A stretch of 64,000 nucleotides of DNA, taken from assembly GCA_022823505.1 (NCBI GenBank), contig JAJEIA010000058.1:29770-93769 (forward strand), given 5' to 3'. Position 1 is the stretch's first letter; every line of letters starts with the position of its first letter. The notes below the pieces were generated by a model, which saw nothing but the letters and a program-made list of their open reading frames with translations, made no database searches and had not been told where the DNA came from. The stretch is from Dehalococcoidia bacterium (GTDB lineage Bacteria > Chloroflexota > Dehalococcoidia > Lucifugimonadales > UBA3495). Made by a program: the position numbers and the translations under genes. Shown piece by piece: positions 1 to 8,945 of the stretch.

Positions 1-1279
1 GTATCAACTGCCGCTTGGTGGTTTCCAGGGTCATGATGATGACCACGCCCAGGCCACTGAAGGTCATTGACAGGATGAAAGCCGGCAAATAGCCGATGAA
101 CTGGATGATGATGCCGGCCACGAGGGTCGAGATGAAGTGTCCCATCATGGCGCCGGAGATCTGGAAGCCGTACACCGTGGCCACCGGTCCTGTACCAAAA
201 TACTGGCGGTTGACCACTGGGTATGCCGACATCTCGCCGCCAAATCCCAGGCCGAACACGCAGGCGAAGAGGTAGAAAGCCCACACGTCACCGGCGACCA
301 GGAGGATAGCCACCGAGCCGGCCTGGATGGCCAAGGCGGCGGACATGATGAGCTTGCCTCCGATGCGCTCGGTGATGATGGGAACGAGGAAACGACCGGC
401 GATGCTGAAGACGTTGATGAGCGTGAGGATGACCGCGGCGGTGGTGAATTCGATGCCGCGGGTCACCGCGAAGTCGACGACGAAGATCAGGACAATGCCG
501 TGCCCGGCGCAACCCATGCCGTGGATGACCGGCAGGTTCCAGAAAGCGCGGGTGTGCTTCATCTGCCGCTGGAAAACCTTGAGACGGAGCTTGGAGGCTT
601 CCGAGCTGAACTTGACCGGTGGCGGATCGGTGGCCGAAGCTCCGTATGCCAGCAGTCCCTTTTCGGATGGCTGATTGCGGAAGAACGGCATCAGGCCCAG
701 GGTCAACCCACCGCCCACCAGGCCGATCACCACGAATGTGGCGGTCCACCCGAAATTGACCAGCAACAGCGAGTACACGGGAGCGAGGGCGGCAGCGCCG
801 ACGCCGCCGGCCGCCCACATCAGGCCGATGCCCAGTCCGAGTCGCCGCTTGAACCAGGGGTTGACGGCGGCCATCAGGGGGACCATCGCGATCGAAGAAG
901 TGAGCGCCAGCATGATGCTGTAAACGATGAAGAACTGCCAGACCTGGGTGATGAACCCGATCAGGATCATGCTCACACCGAACAGAATCCCACCAGCCAT
1001 CAGGAGTTTACGGGCGCCCAGGATGTCGCCAAACCGTCCGCTGAACGGCGAAGTGAGCGAGCCGACCAGGTAGTAGCCGGCCAGCGCGAAGCCGATGACC
1101 GCGGGAGACCATCCGAAGCGGCCGCCTTCATCCAGGGGCATGCGCAACTCGGGGACCATGATCCCGGCCGACATTGAGATGGACTGGCCGAAGATCTGGA
1201 CCACCGAGAGGATCGCGATGATTATCCAGGCGTAGTGAAACCCGCCGTCGGACCGGCGAATGCGGTTGGGTGTGGCCAT
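1..1279 (-). CDS. MFS transporter, 3' end truncated by window start
   Basis: Open minus frame from ATG at 1279 off the left edge (MATPNRIRRSDGGFHYAWIIIAILSVVQIFGQSISMSAGIMVPELR...), multiple hydrophobic segments, MFS-like GRFGDILGARK loop; absent from ORF track because it has no stop in the window. Confidence 0.85.
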   Translation of the reverse strand, partial: MATPNRIRRSDGGFHYAWIIIAILSVVQIFGQSISMSAGIMVPELRMPLDEGGRFGWSPAVIGFALAGYYLVGSLTSPFSGRFGDILGARKLLMAGGILFGVSMILIGFITQVWQFFIVYSIMLALTSSIAMVPLMAAVNPWFKRRLGLGIGLMWAAGGVGAAALAPVYSLLLVNFGWTATFVVIGLVGGGLTLGLMPFFRNQPSEKGLLAYGASATDPPPVKFSSEASKLRLKVFQRQMKHTRAFWNLPVIHGMGCAGHGIVLIFVVDFAVTRGIEFTTAAVILTLINVFSIAGRFLVPIITERIGGKLIMSAALAIQAGSVAILLVAGDVWAFYLFACVFGLGFGGEMSAYPVVNRQYFGTGPVATVYGFQISGAMMGHFISTLVAGIIIQFIGYLPAFILSMTFSGLGVVIIMTLETTKRQLI

Positions 1280-1315
1280 TCAGAGGGGACTCCTGTGTGG
1301 AGGAATGCCGGGGGG

Positions 1316-1606
1316 TCAGTGCAGGGGGCAGGCGAACAGGAACGATTTGCCCCACCAAGTTTCCGAGACAGGAGTCGCGGAAGCCAAACGGGGAACGGAA
1401 TCGGAGTCGATGGCGCCGGGCACCGAGCCGGGCTGGTAGGGGGTGCCGGCAAAGCCGGAAGTTGCCGTGTTGGCAAGGCCGGAGAGATCCGCATCGCCCG
1501 ACGCAGAGACCGCCCACGCGCCGAGGAAGATGATCAACATCACGGTGATCACCATCGCGCCGATGGAGGTCAGTATGGCGAAGTTGCGCCGAGCGTACCC
1601 AACCAT
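1316..1606 (-). CDS. Small single-TM hypothetical protein
   Basis: 96 aa ORF with one strong N-terminal hydrophobic segment (ILTSIGAMVITVMLIIFLGAWAV). Confidence 0.5.
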   Translation of the reverse strand: MVGYARRNFAILTSIGAMVITVMLIIFLGAWAVSASGDADLSGLANTATSGFAGTPYQPGSVPGAIDSDSVPRLASATPVSETWWGKSFLFACPLH

Positions 1607-1860
1607 AGGGCGGTATTGTACTCCTGCCGCCGCCTACACGCCAATCGCGGGGTTGCCTCACGCGTACCCATTTGTCTTTTGCATCGATATACAGGATGGG
1701 CAAGATTAGATTGATTGCCGGAAACGCCCCGCACCCCGGGCGGCGCCATAACCGGAGCAAAGAGCCGTCGTTGCCGGCATCCTATGTATCCCGTTCATCG
1801 ATGTAAGTTTGCTTCCGTCGTCGATCTGGGCGGGTATGAGCGGAGTCACCGGATGTGGGG

Positions 1861-3015
1861 CTATTCGGCTAGGCTCTGCTGGAAAACCTGATCCCAGGCC
1901 AGGGCCCAGGGTGGGCGCAGGTATCCGAGGGCGCGGACGTCGTCGTACCAGACCGACAGGGGCGAGTAGCGGGTGTAGGCGCTGCCGCCGGACAGCTTGC
2001 AGAGGCGGCCCAGGCAGTCCTCGGCGAGACGGGCCACGCTTTCTTTCGCCAGCAGAAGTTCCCGCCGACCAGTATTGGTCTCCAGGCAACGGATCGCGCC
2101 CTCCCACGCCTGGCCGATGAGCCAGGCCTCCTGCTCGGCGTGGGCCCACTCGACCTGCTGGAACGCGCGCAGCCCGGGGTCGGACGCCATACCGTTCTTG
2201 ATGCGGGGGCGGACATGATCCATGGCGGCATCGACGACGCCGACGATCACGGAGGTGAAGGCGGCGGCGCCCAACCCTCCGTTGGCGCCCATCAGTTCAG
2301 CCTGATGATTGGGCCAGGCCACGCGAGTGGCCGGGAAGTCGGAGAACTGAAAGGCGTGGCTGTTGGTGGACTTCATGCCGTGGCCGCGCCACTCGGCGGT
2401 GAGCTTGAGGCCGGTGGAGCCGTCCCAGGGGTGGTTCCGGACTTCCATGAAAAACAGGTCGGGAGCGGTTTCCCCGGCGGCGAGGGCACGGGTGGTCATG
2501 AACGACGTGAGGCCGGAGCCGCTGCCGAAGTGTTTCTGCCCCGAGATTCGATAGCCAAAATCGGTGACGCCGTCGGGTTCGCACACGCTGGCCGTGCGGG
2601 AGGTGTCGCCGCCGGAGCCGGGTTCGCTGACGATGGTTCCCCACCAGCAGCCGCTATGGACACTGTCGAACACGGCGTTGCGCTGCTTGATCCAGCCAGC
2701 GGTGAAAGGTTCGGGGACGGTGGGCAGCCGCCAGGATGACAGCACCAGGTGGTGCATAGCGCTGGCGAGGGTGATGGAAGGGTCGCCGACGGCCAGCTTG
2801 CGCAACATGGAGCAGATGGGCCGGGCCGACTGCTCGAGGGTCTCCCAGGTGCCGCCGAGGTCGGTGGGCACTGCCATGAGAGGCACGCCGATCTGGGCCA
2901 GGCGCGCGTAGTCGGCCGGGTCGGCCTTGATCCGCTGCTGGCGGTCGGCGCGCTCTTCGGCCCATTCGGCGGCCACGGCAGGGGCCTGTTCCAGGATGGA
3001 AGCGATGGTCGTCAT
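1861..3015 (-). CDS. Acyl-CoA dehydrogenase family protein
   Basis: 384 aa; acyl-CoA dehydrogenase-like layout (GTIVSEPGSGGDTSRTA, GYRISGQKHFGSGSG). Confidence 0.85.
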   Translation of the reverse strand: MTTIASILEQAPAVAAEWAEERADRQQRIKADPADYARLAQIGVPLMAVPTDLGGTWETLEQSARPICSMLRKLAVGDPSITLASAMHHLVLSSWRLPTVPEPFTAGWIKQRNAVFDSVHSGCWWGTIVSEPGSGGDTSRTASVCEPDGVTDFGYRISGQKHFGSGSGLTSFMTTRALAAGETAPDLFFMEVRNHPWDGSTGLKLTAEWRGHGMKSTNSHAFQFSDFPATRVAWPNHQAELMGANGGLGAAAFTSVIVGVVDAAMDHVRPRIKNGMASDPGLRAFQQVEWAHAEQEAWLIGQAWEGAIRCLETNTGRRELLLAKESVARLAEDCLGRLCKLSGGSAYTRYSPLSVWYDDVRALGYLRPPWALAWDQVFQQSLAE

Positions 3016-3019
3016 GCTG

Positions 3020-3730
3020 TTATTCTCCGTGGCCCGTCAGTTCGGCGTAGCGGTCGAACACGAGCCTCTGCACTTCAAACACGAAACCGGTCAGCACGTC
3101 CTCACCGGACAGGGTTTCAGGGTTGTCCAGTACCTCAACCTCTCGTCCGGCGCGATAGACGTACACGCGCCGTCCGTACGGATCAATGTACCAACCGAGT
3201 CGAGCGCCGCCGTCCATCCATTCCTGCATTTTGGACAGACCAGCCTCGACGCGGTCGGTCCGGGAGCGGACCTCAACGACGAAATCGGGGGCGCCGGGTA
3301 TGGTGCTCCGGTATTCCGCGGACCGGAGAGCGTCGAACCTTTCCTGGGTGATCCAGGCGGCGTCGGGGATGTAGACGGCGCCGCTGTGGAGTTGGTATGC
3401 CACGGTCTGGGATGACGCATAGCCGCCGTTGTCGTTCGTCCACAATGCGAGAGGAACGTTGGTCTGGTTCTCGCCGATATTGCTCTCCCAGCCAGTTGGC
3501 GGCATAACGATCAGGTCTCCATCTGCCGAAAATTCAAAACTGTACGGCTCGTTGTCGCAAGCCATACGGAAGAGCTGCTCGGCGAATCCCGGAGATCTGC
3601 AGTCGATGCCCAACGCCGACAGGTTCAGGCGGAATTGGCCGACCAAGGGGGAAGAGGTGATCCCGCCGGGCTGCGACTGTGCTGCTGCTCCGGCGGGCGA
3701 TCTTGTTGCAGTTGCCATGGCAGTCCCCAC
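3020..3730 (-). CDS. Uma2 family (PD-(D/E)XK-like) endonuclease domain protein, copy 1
   Basis: 236 aa; IPDAAWITQERF...GAPDFVVEVRSRTD...GARLGWYIDP motif set typical of Uma2/DUF820. Confidence 0.85.
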   Translation of the reverse strand: MGTAMATATRSPAGAAAQSQPGGITSSPLVGQFRLNLSALGIDCRSPGFAEQLFRMACDNEPYSFEFSADGDLIVMPPTGWESNIGENQTNVPLALWTNDNGGYASSQTVAYQLHSGAVYIPDAAWITQERFDALRSAEYRSTIPGAPDFVVEVRSRTDRVEAGLSKMQEWMDGGARLGWYIDPYGRRVYVYRAGREVEVLDNPETLSGEDVLTGFVFEVQRLVFDRYAELTGHGE

Positions 3731-3748
3731 AGCGGATAGGCTTGGAGC

Positions 3749-4954
3749 CTATTGTACTGTGATGTCGTACCCGACGATGGCGCTGAAGTTCTTGCGCATG
3801 TTGTTGTAGCGTGGTTCGTGGGACTGGACGTTGCCCACGCTGTCCGTGGCGCGGGACATGACGTTGTACTGGCCGGGAGCGGCGTCCCAGACCCAGGACC
3901 AACGGCGCCACATCCAACGCTCCGCCGGCTCCTCCAGGCGCGCCGGTTGCCAGGACTTGCCGCCGTCGACGCTGACGTCGACCTGGGTGATGGCGCCGCC
4001 GCCACTCCAGGCGTAGCCACGAACGACGTGCTGGCCGGTGGGCAAGGTTGACGTGTCATCGTTGGGCTGGGAGACCAGCGATTTGACGCCGATGGTGGTG
4101 ATCAGCTCCTTGTTGGGATCGTCGGGGGAGTCGCCGTAGTAGTAGAAGTTGTAGTGGTACCAGCAGTCGGGCTCGTGGTCGAGCACCTCCAGGCGGCGCA
4201 GCCACTTGACGGACCAGTTGCCGGACCAGCCGGGAACCAGGAGACGGATGGGAGCGCCGTGCAGGTGCTCAAGGATCTGGCCGTTCTGCGCGTAGGCGAG
4301 GATGGTGTCGGGATGGAGCGCCTTCTGGAGGGGGAGGCCCTTGTCGTAGAAGAACGGCTCGGTGCCCTCTTCCGCGGTGGCGGGCACGCCCTCGTCCCAG
4401 CCCTCGGCGCGGATGTGGGTGGCGCGGCCGGTCAGGCCGGCCTCGTTGAGGAGGGCGGCCAGGGGAACGCCGGTCCACTCGCTCCCGGACAGGATCATCC
4501 GCTCCTGGGTGCGTGACGGACGGGGACCCTCACCCTTGAAGTACTCGAAGTAGGTGGCGTCGCTGCCGGAGCATTCCATGACGGTGCGGACCGAGCGCGA
4601 AGGGAAACGGCGCACGTCGTCGTAGGACAGGCGCAGGGGCTTTTTCACCTCCCCATCGACGGAAAGGGACCAGTCGCGAATGGCCACGGTGTCGGGTACG
4701 CCGAAGTGCTGGACGACGTAATGCAGTTCGGTGGGCGTGATGAGGCCCTCGAGTTCCATAACCGGCGTGCGGACGCGCTCGGTCTTGCCATCCGGGCGGA
4801 GCAACGTGACGGGTTCAACCTTTTTGTGGGGCCAACCGTACCAGGAGTCGGTGTTCTCGGCGCCGTCCGACGACTGTGCGCCGTCCATCTGCAAAAAGTC
4901 GGGCCGGGCCGCGTCGTCGGCCTGATTCTCCGGGGTATTCTGCTGGGTAGTCAT
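3749..4954 (-). CDS. Sulfite oxidase-like molybdopterin-dependent oxidoreductase
   Basis: 401 aa; TVMECSGSD Mo-cofactor Cys region, GAPIRLLVPGWSGNWSVKWL, C-terminal Mo-co dimerisation-like domain. Confidence 0.85.
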   Translation of the reverse strand: MTTQQNTPENQADDAARPDFLQMDGAQSSDGAENTDSWYGWPHKKVEPVTLLRPDGKTERVRTPVMELEGLITPTELHYVVQHFGVPDTVAIRDWSLSVDGEVKKPLRLSYDDVRRFPSRSVRTVMECSGSDATYFEYFKGEGPRPSRTQERMILSGSEWTGVPLAALLNEAGLTGRATHIRAEGWDEGVPATAEEGTEPFFYDKGLPLQKALHPDTILAYAQNGQILEHLHGAPIRLLVPGWSGNWSVKWLRRLEVLDHEPDCWYHYNFYYYGDSPDDPNKELITTIGVKSLVSQPNDDTSTLPTGQHVVRGYAWSGGGAITQVDVSVDGGKSWQPARLEEPAERWMWRRWSWVWDAAPGQYNVMSRATDSVGNVQSHEPRYNNMRKNFSAIVGYDITVQ

Positions 4955-4980
4955 ACGTAGTGCGTCTCCGGGTTTGGATG

Positions 4981-5046
4981 GCCGGCTCCCAGCCGGCGGT
5001 GTGCCAGTTTCCCATGTCGGCGGCGCGGCGACAAGTGGGAGCCGGC
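4981..5046. repeat. Inverted repeat GCCGGCTCCCA ... TGGGAGCCGGC
   Basis: 11-nt perfect inverted arms at 4981-4991 and 5036-5046. Confidence 0.8.
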
Positions 5047-5095
5047 GAATTCAGAGCGAAGCGGCAGGCTCGCCGATGCCCGGGAGACGACGTGC

Positions 5096-5204
5096 TCGAT
5101 GGGTATCGACCCCATGGGAATTGGATCGATGGGTATCGAAGGATTGGAACGGAGAAGCCGGTTGCGCGGCGAACGCATGGGTTCCGGCGAACGGATGGGT
5201 TCCG
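5096..5204. repeat. Short direct repeats in intergenic region
   Basis: TCGATGGGTATCGA at 5096-5109 and 5126-5139; CGAACGCATGGGTTCCG / CGAACGGATGGGTTCCG at 5170-5186 and 5188-5204. Confidence 0.8.
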
Positions 5205-5319
5205 CTGTACACAGCAACGGCCGGGCACGGTGAGGATGGGTCACGAGGATTTGACAGGGGATGTGTCCACGGGAAGAATCTGCGGCAGCCGCATTGGACG
5301 GCAACGCCGGGAGGTTCCA

Positions 5320-5577
5320 GTGACCACGCTGCACATCATCGTCGAGGTAACGGAGCAGGTCCCCACGGGACGAACGGAGTGGCGCGTGGACTGCGCGGAG
5401 TGCGACTGGTACGACATATTCGACGACCGGCGGCGCGCCGAGGACGCAGCGACCAATCACGTGGGCCAGACCCATACGTCGGAAACGACGTACAACCGTA
5501 TCGTCCAGACGCTGCGGATCGAGCCCAACCCGGAAGAAAGCGACCTGGTGTCGACCGACGGCGACGGTTATTCGTAG
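5320..5577 (+). CDS. Small hypothetical protein (85 aa)
   Basis: GTG start; VTTLHIIVEVTEQVPTGRTEWRVDCAECDWYDIFDDRRRAEDAATNHVGQTHTSE; CxxC and His residues suggest a small metal-binding fold. Confidence 0.5.
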   Translation: MTTLHIIVEVTEQVPTGRTEWRVDCAECDWYDIFDDRRRAEDAATNHVGQTHTSETTYNRIVQTLRIEPNPEESDLVSTDGDGYS

Positions 5578-6248
5578 CGATCGAATATCAGCCGCCGCAC
5601 CTCGAGCACAAAGCCGGTCATCACGTCTTCGCCGGACAGCATTTCCGGGTTGTCCAGCACTTCAACCTCCCGGCCGAGACGGTACACGTAGACCCGGCGC
5701 TGGTATGGCTGGATATACCAGCCCATCCTGGCGCCGGCGTCCATCCACTCCTCCATCTTGGCGAGGCCAGCTCTCAGGCTGTCTGAGCGAGAATGCAGCT
5801 CAATGACAAAATCGGGCGCTCCGTTGATGGAGCCCCGCTGTTCCAAGGCAGTGAGGTTTTCAAATCGTTCCTGGGAAATCCAGGCGGCATCGGGCATGTA
5901 CTGCGCTCCGCTGGGTAGGCGGAACAACGAAGTCTGCGGGTAGGTACGCCCGGGATTCTCCAACCCCCAGCCGTAAAGAGCGTAATTGATCCCCTGCTCG
6001 CCATGGCTGCCCTCCGCGCCGACGGGAGGCATTATGACCAGCTCGCCGTTTGCCGAGTATTCAAACTCGTAGCGCTCATTGTCCTGGGCAAGCAGGCATA
6101 GTCTTTCGCCGAAATCCGGGGTACTGCCGTCAACCCCCAGCGAGGCCAACTTCAAACGCAGCGGCCCAACCAGCGGGAATGGGAGAAAGTGGTCCGCGTT
6201 AACCGTCGCCTGGCCAACTACGGTTGGCTTTGGCGATTGCGTCGCCAT
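5568..6248 (-). CDS. Uma2 family endonuclease domain protein, copy 2
   Basis: MATQSPKPTVVGQ...; closely similar to the 3020..3730 protein throughout; start placed at internal ATG 6248. Confidence 0.85.
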   Translation of the reverse strand: MATQSPKPTVVGQATVNADHFLPFPLVGPLRLKLASLGVDGSTPDFGERLCLLAQDNERYEFEYSANGELVIMPPVGAEGSHGEQGINYALYGWGLENPGRTYPQTSLFRLPSGAQYMPDAAWISQERFENLTALEQRGSINGAPDFVIELHSRSDSLRAGLAKMEEWMDAGARMGWYIQPYQRRVYVYRLGREVEVLDNPEMLSGEDVMTGFVLEVRRLIFDRYE

Positions 6249-6277
6249 AACGCAGCCTCCGTCGAATGCAACGGTCC

Positions 6278-7897
6278 TCACGCACCCGGTGCGTACTTTT
6301 CGCCGAGGGCGGTCTCCCATCGCAGGTAGTTCTGCATGTCGGCGTAGGTGCGGTCGGGGCCGCTGAACACGATGTCCGAAGGGGTGCGGGTCACGCCGCT
6401 GAGTCCCTCCTCCACGGGCAGGCGGGCCGCCTGCCACGAGGTGACGCCACCGGACAGAACCCTGGCATTGGAATAGCCGATCTGGCGGAGCGTCGCCGCG
6501 GCCAGCAGGGACTGGCGCCCGTCGACACAGGTAACGACGATGCTGGCGTCATTGGACCGGACGTGGTCCTTGATCTGGAATTCGAGCCATCCGCGTGGGA
6601 TCCAGACGGAGCCGGGAACGTGAGCGCGAGCAAAATCCTGGCTGGTATCGACGAAGATGATCACGTCAGGGCGGTTCTGCTCGAGGGCCCTGGCCGAAAC
6701 GGCGGGCACCGCGCGGCGGGCATTAACCAACAGCTCAGACTCGGTCTCGCCGCCGATGGAGCCGTCGTTCAAGGCCCCAAGGCTCATGCCGGACTCCAGG
6801 GGGCGACCGTCGGCGACCCACGCCTCGGTCCCGCCGTCGACGGCGTAGACCTCGCGGTGTCCGAGTTGGCGGTACCAGGATCCGGTCAGGGTGGCGCGGG
6901 CCTTGCCGTCGCAGCAGAACACCAGGGGAGCATTTTTCACCACCGCCACGTCATCGCTGCGCTGGACGCACTGTCCGCCGGGGAACCAGCGGAAGCCGGG
7001 GATGCGGCCGCGGTCATACTCCTCGGAGGTTCGAACGTCGATGAAGTAGATGCTCTCGGTCACGCTGCGGTCGGCCATGGCGTCAAGGCCGGCGATGTCG
7101 AGGAACTGAACACCGTCTTCGGCGGCGCAGCGGTCGGCGTAGGCTTCGGCAGCGGCGCGGCCTTCGTGGGATACGCTGGGCAGCCGGTCCCGATTGGCGC
7201 CCGACTCCAGTTCGTATCCGGCGAGCACCCAACCGGAGGTGCCGTTTTTGAGCCCGACGACCTCGCGGTCCAGGCCCATGCGCTGCAGGACGCGGGTGCC
7301 GATGATGCTGCGAGTGCGGCCCGCGCAATTGACCACGACGGTGGTGTCCGGGTCCAGGTCGGCCGTGATGTCGGTAATCCGAAGCGCCAACTCGCCGCCG
7401 GGCACGCTGCGGCCGCCGGGTATGCAGAAACGGCGATACTCCTCGGGGGTACGGGTATCGAGAATGACCATCTTTTCGCCACGGTCCATGCGGGCGCGCA
7501 ACTCGATGGCATCGATTTCAGGGACATGGTGAACGACTTCGACCTTTTCGCCAAAGTCCTTGCTGGGAACGTTGACTCCCCATTCGGTGGGGTAGTCGAG
7601 GCTCATCCAACGGTTGATGCCACCGTCCAGCCAGCCGACGTGGTAGAAACCCATGGCTTCAACGGTGGCTACGGCGTGGGAAACGCGGCGGCCGTCATCG
7701 TCGCAGAGCACGATCAACGAGCCGGCGTGGGGCACGGCATCATGGAGATCGAACTCCAACCGGCGACGGGGAATCAGGCTGCTTCCCGGGATGTGGCTGG
7801 AGTTGTACTCGCCGGGTTCGCGTACATCGATCAGGGCAAAGGGGGACGTGTCGTTGAACAGCTCGCTGAGTTGTTGCGGACTAAACGACTTGGCCAT
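6278..7897 (-). CDS. Multidomain rhodanese-like sulfurtransferase (four rhodanese repeats)
   Basis: Repeated FALIDVREPGEY / VILDTRTPEEY / YFIDVRTSEEY / IIFVDTSQDFA units, each followed by a Cys loop (LCDDDGRR, NCAGRTRS, CCDGKAR, TCVDGRQS). Confidence 0.9.
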   Translation of the reverse strand: MAKSFSPQQLSELFNDTSPFALIDVREPGEYNSSHIPGSSLIPRRRLEFDLHDAVPHAGSLIVLCDDDGRRVSHAVATVEAMGFYHVGWLDGGINRWMSLDYPTEWGVNVPSKDFGEKVEVVHHVPEIDAIELRARMDRGEKMVILDTRTPEEYRRFCIPGGRSVPGGELALRITDITADLDPDTTVVVNCAGRTRSIIGTRVLQRMGLDREVVGLKNGTSGWVLAGYELESGANRDRLPSVSHEGRAAAEAYADRCAAEDGVQFLDIAGLDAMADRSVTESIYFIDVRTSEEYDRGRIPGFRWFPGGQCVQRSDDVAVVKNAPLVFCCDGKARATLTGSWYRQLGHREVYAVDGGTEAWVADGRPLESGMSLGALNDGSIGGETESELLVNARRAVPAVSARALEQNRPDVIIFVDTSQDFARAHVPGSVWIPRGWLEFQIKDHVRSNDASIVVTCVDGRQSLLAAATLRQIGYSNARVLSGGVTSWQAARLPVEEGLSGVTRTPSDIVFSGPDRTYADMQNYLRWETALGEKYAPGA

Positions 7898-8117
7898 CAG
7901 CGCATCTCCGTGGTCTGGGTCCAGTTAATTCGAAACCGATTAGAGCTCAAGCAGTCGCCTCGTCTAGGAGGACGCCAGACTGATATATTTCCGGACTTCC
8001 GCGCCATCGAAACTTAGGCCGCGCGGGGTCCAGCGCAGGTTGCCTATTGGTGCGAGTTGTATGATCGGTCAGTTTATCGGGCGGGCTAGAGTATATGGCC
8101 TATGTGATAAGTATACA

Positions 8118-8143
8118 CCCGGAGCGCGAAATCGCGCTCCGGG
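8118..8143. terminator. Perfect 11-bp hairpin downstream of cysteine dioxygenase-like gene
   Basis: CCCGGAGCGCG AAAT CGCGCTCCGGG; weak T-tract. Confidence 0.45.
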
Positions 8144-8156
8144 AGTCGTTACCCGA

Positions 8157-8744
8157 TCAGCAGTTATCGTACTTTTCGGTCATCATCTGCCGGATGGCGC
8201 CGGTTTCCAAGTCGTAGCGGACGCGCTCCAGGCCGCGAAGGTCCTGGCCGTAGACGTGGATCTCGACGGTGGGCCGGTCGGTGAAGTTGTCCATCTGGTG
8301 GATTTCGTCGACCTCGGGGATGAGAAGGCTGATCTCGCCGGGTTTTACCACGGCGGAACGATCTTGTTCCAACCGGGCCCAGTCGTCGCGTTCGCGGTCG
8401 TCGACGCGCCGGAAACGGGTCTCGGTGAGGGCGTTGTCCATCACCCCGATCATGCCCCAGGTCCGATGGTCGTGAGGGGAGGCATGGTCGCCGGGGCCCC
8501 ACACCACGGCGGTGACCAGCAGGCCGCTGTCGGGGCTGTGGTGTAGCAGCCAGGACCCGTGATTGGAGCGATTGCCGGAGCCGACGGGCAGGCGGAAGCG
8601 TTCCGGGATGGCGTCGGGATTGGCGATGAGGCGGGACAGGCACGCGGAACCCCGGTCGAAGATCTTCTCGTCGGTTGGTTCAGACGCGAGAAGGTCCTCC
8701 ATATCTTGAACGAAGTCTTCCAAAGGGTATCGGACGGCGACCAT
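8157..8744 (-). CDS. Cysteine dioxygenase-like cupin protein
   Basis: PHDHRTWGMIGVMDNALTETRFRR cupin motif; GGGAGGAAATG ribosome-binding site just upstream of ATG 8744. Confidence 0.75.
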   Translation of the reverse strand: MVAVRYPLEDFVQDMEDLLASEPTDEKIFDRGSACLSRLIANPDAIPERFRLPVGSGNRSNHGSWLLHHSPDSGLLVTAVVWGPGDHASPHDHRTWGMIGVMDNALTETRFRRVDDRERDDWARLEQDRSAVVKPGEISLLIPEVDEIHQMDNFTDRPTVEIHVYGQDLRGLERVRYDLETGAIRQMMTEKYDNC

Positions 8745-8945
8745 TAGACATTTCCTCCCTGGGCTGTTGTTGGCAGTGTAACCGTGGCGGGCGACCAGTG
8801 GCAACAGAAACACCGGCGGCGCGAGCGGAAAAGGTTTTCCGAGCGCGGCGACGGCAGCAACCGGATTGAGCAGGAAGTGATGGATTGCGCTGCTATACTA
8901 CCGCGACCGACTGGCGTGAGCATTTTTGCAGACGGAGGAACCCGC

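Noticed and set aside
137-1177. 346 aa plus-strand ORF
   Set aside because: Antisense to a clear MFS transporter frame on the minus strand; composition is typical of GC-rich antisense reading.
6266-8017. 583 aa plus-strand ORF
   Set aside because: Antisense shadow of the four-domain rhodanese gene; no recognisable motifs.
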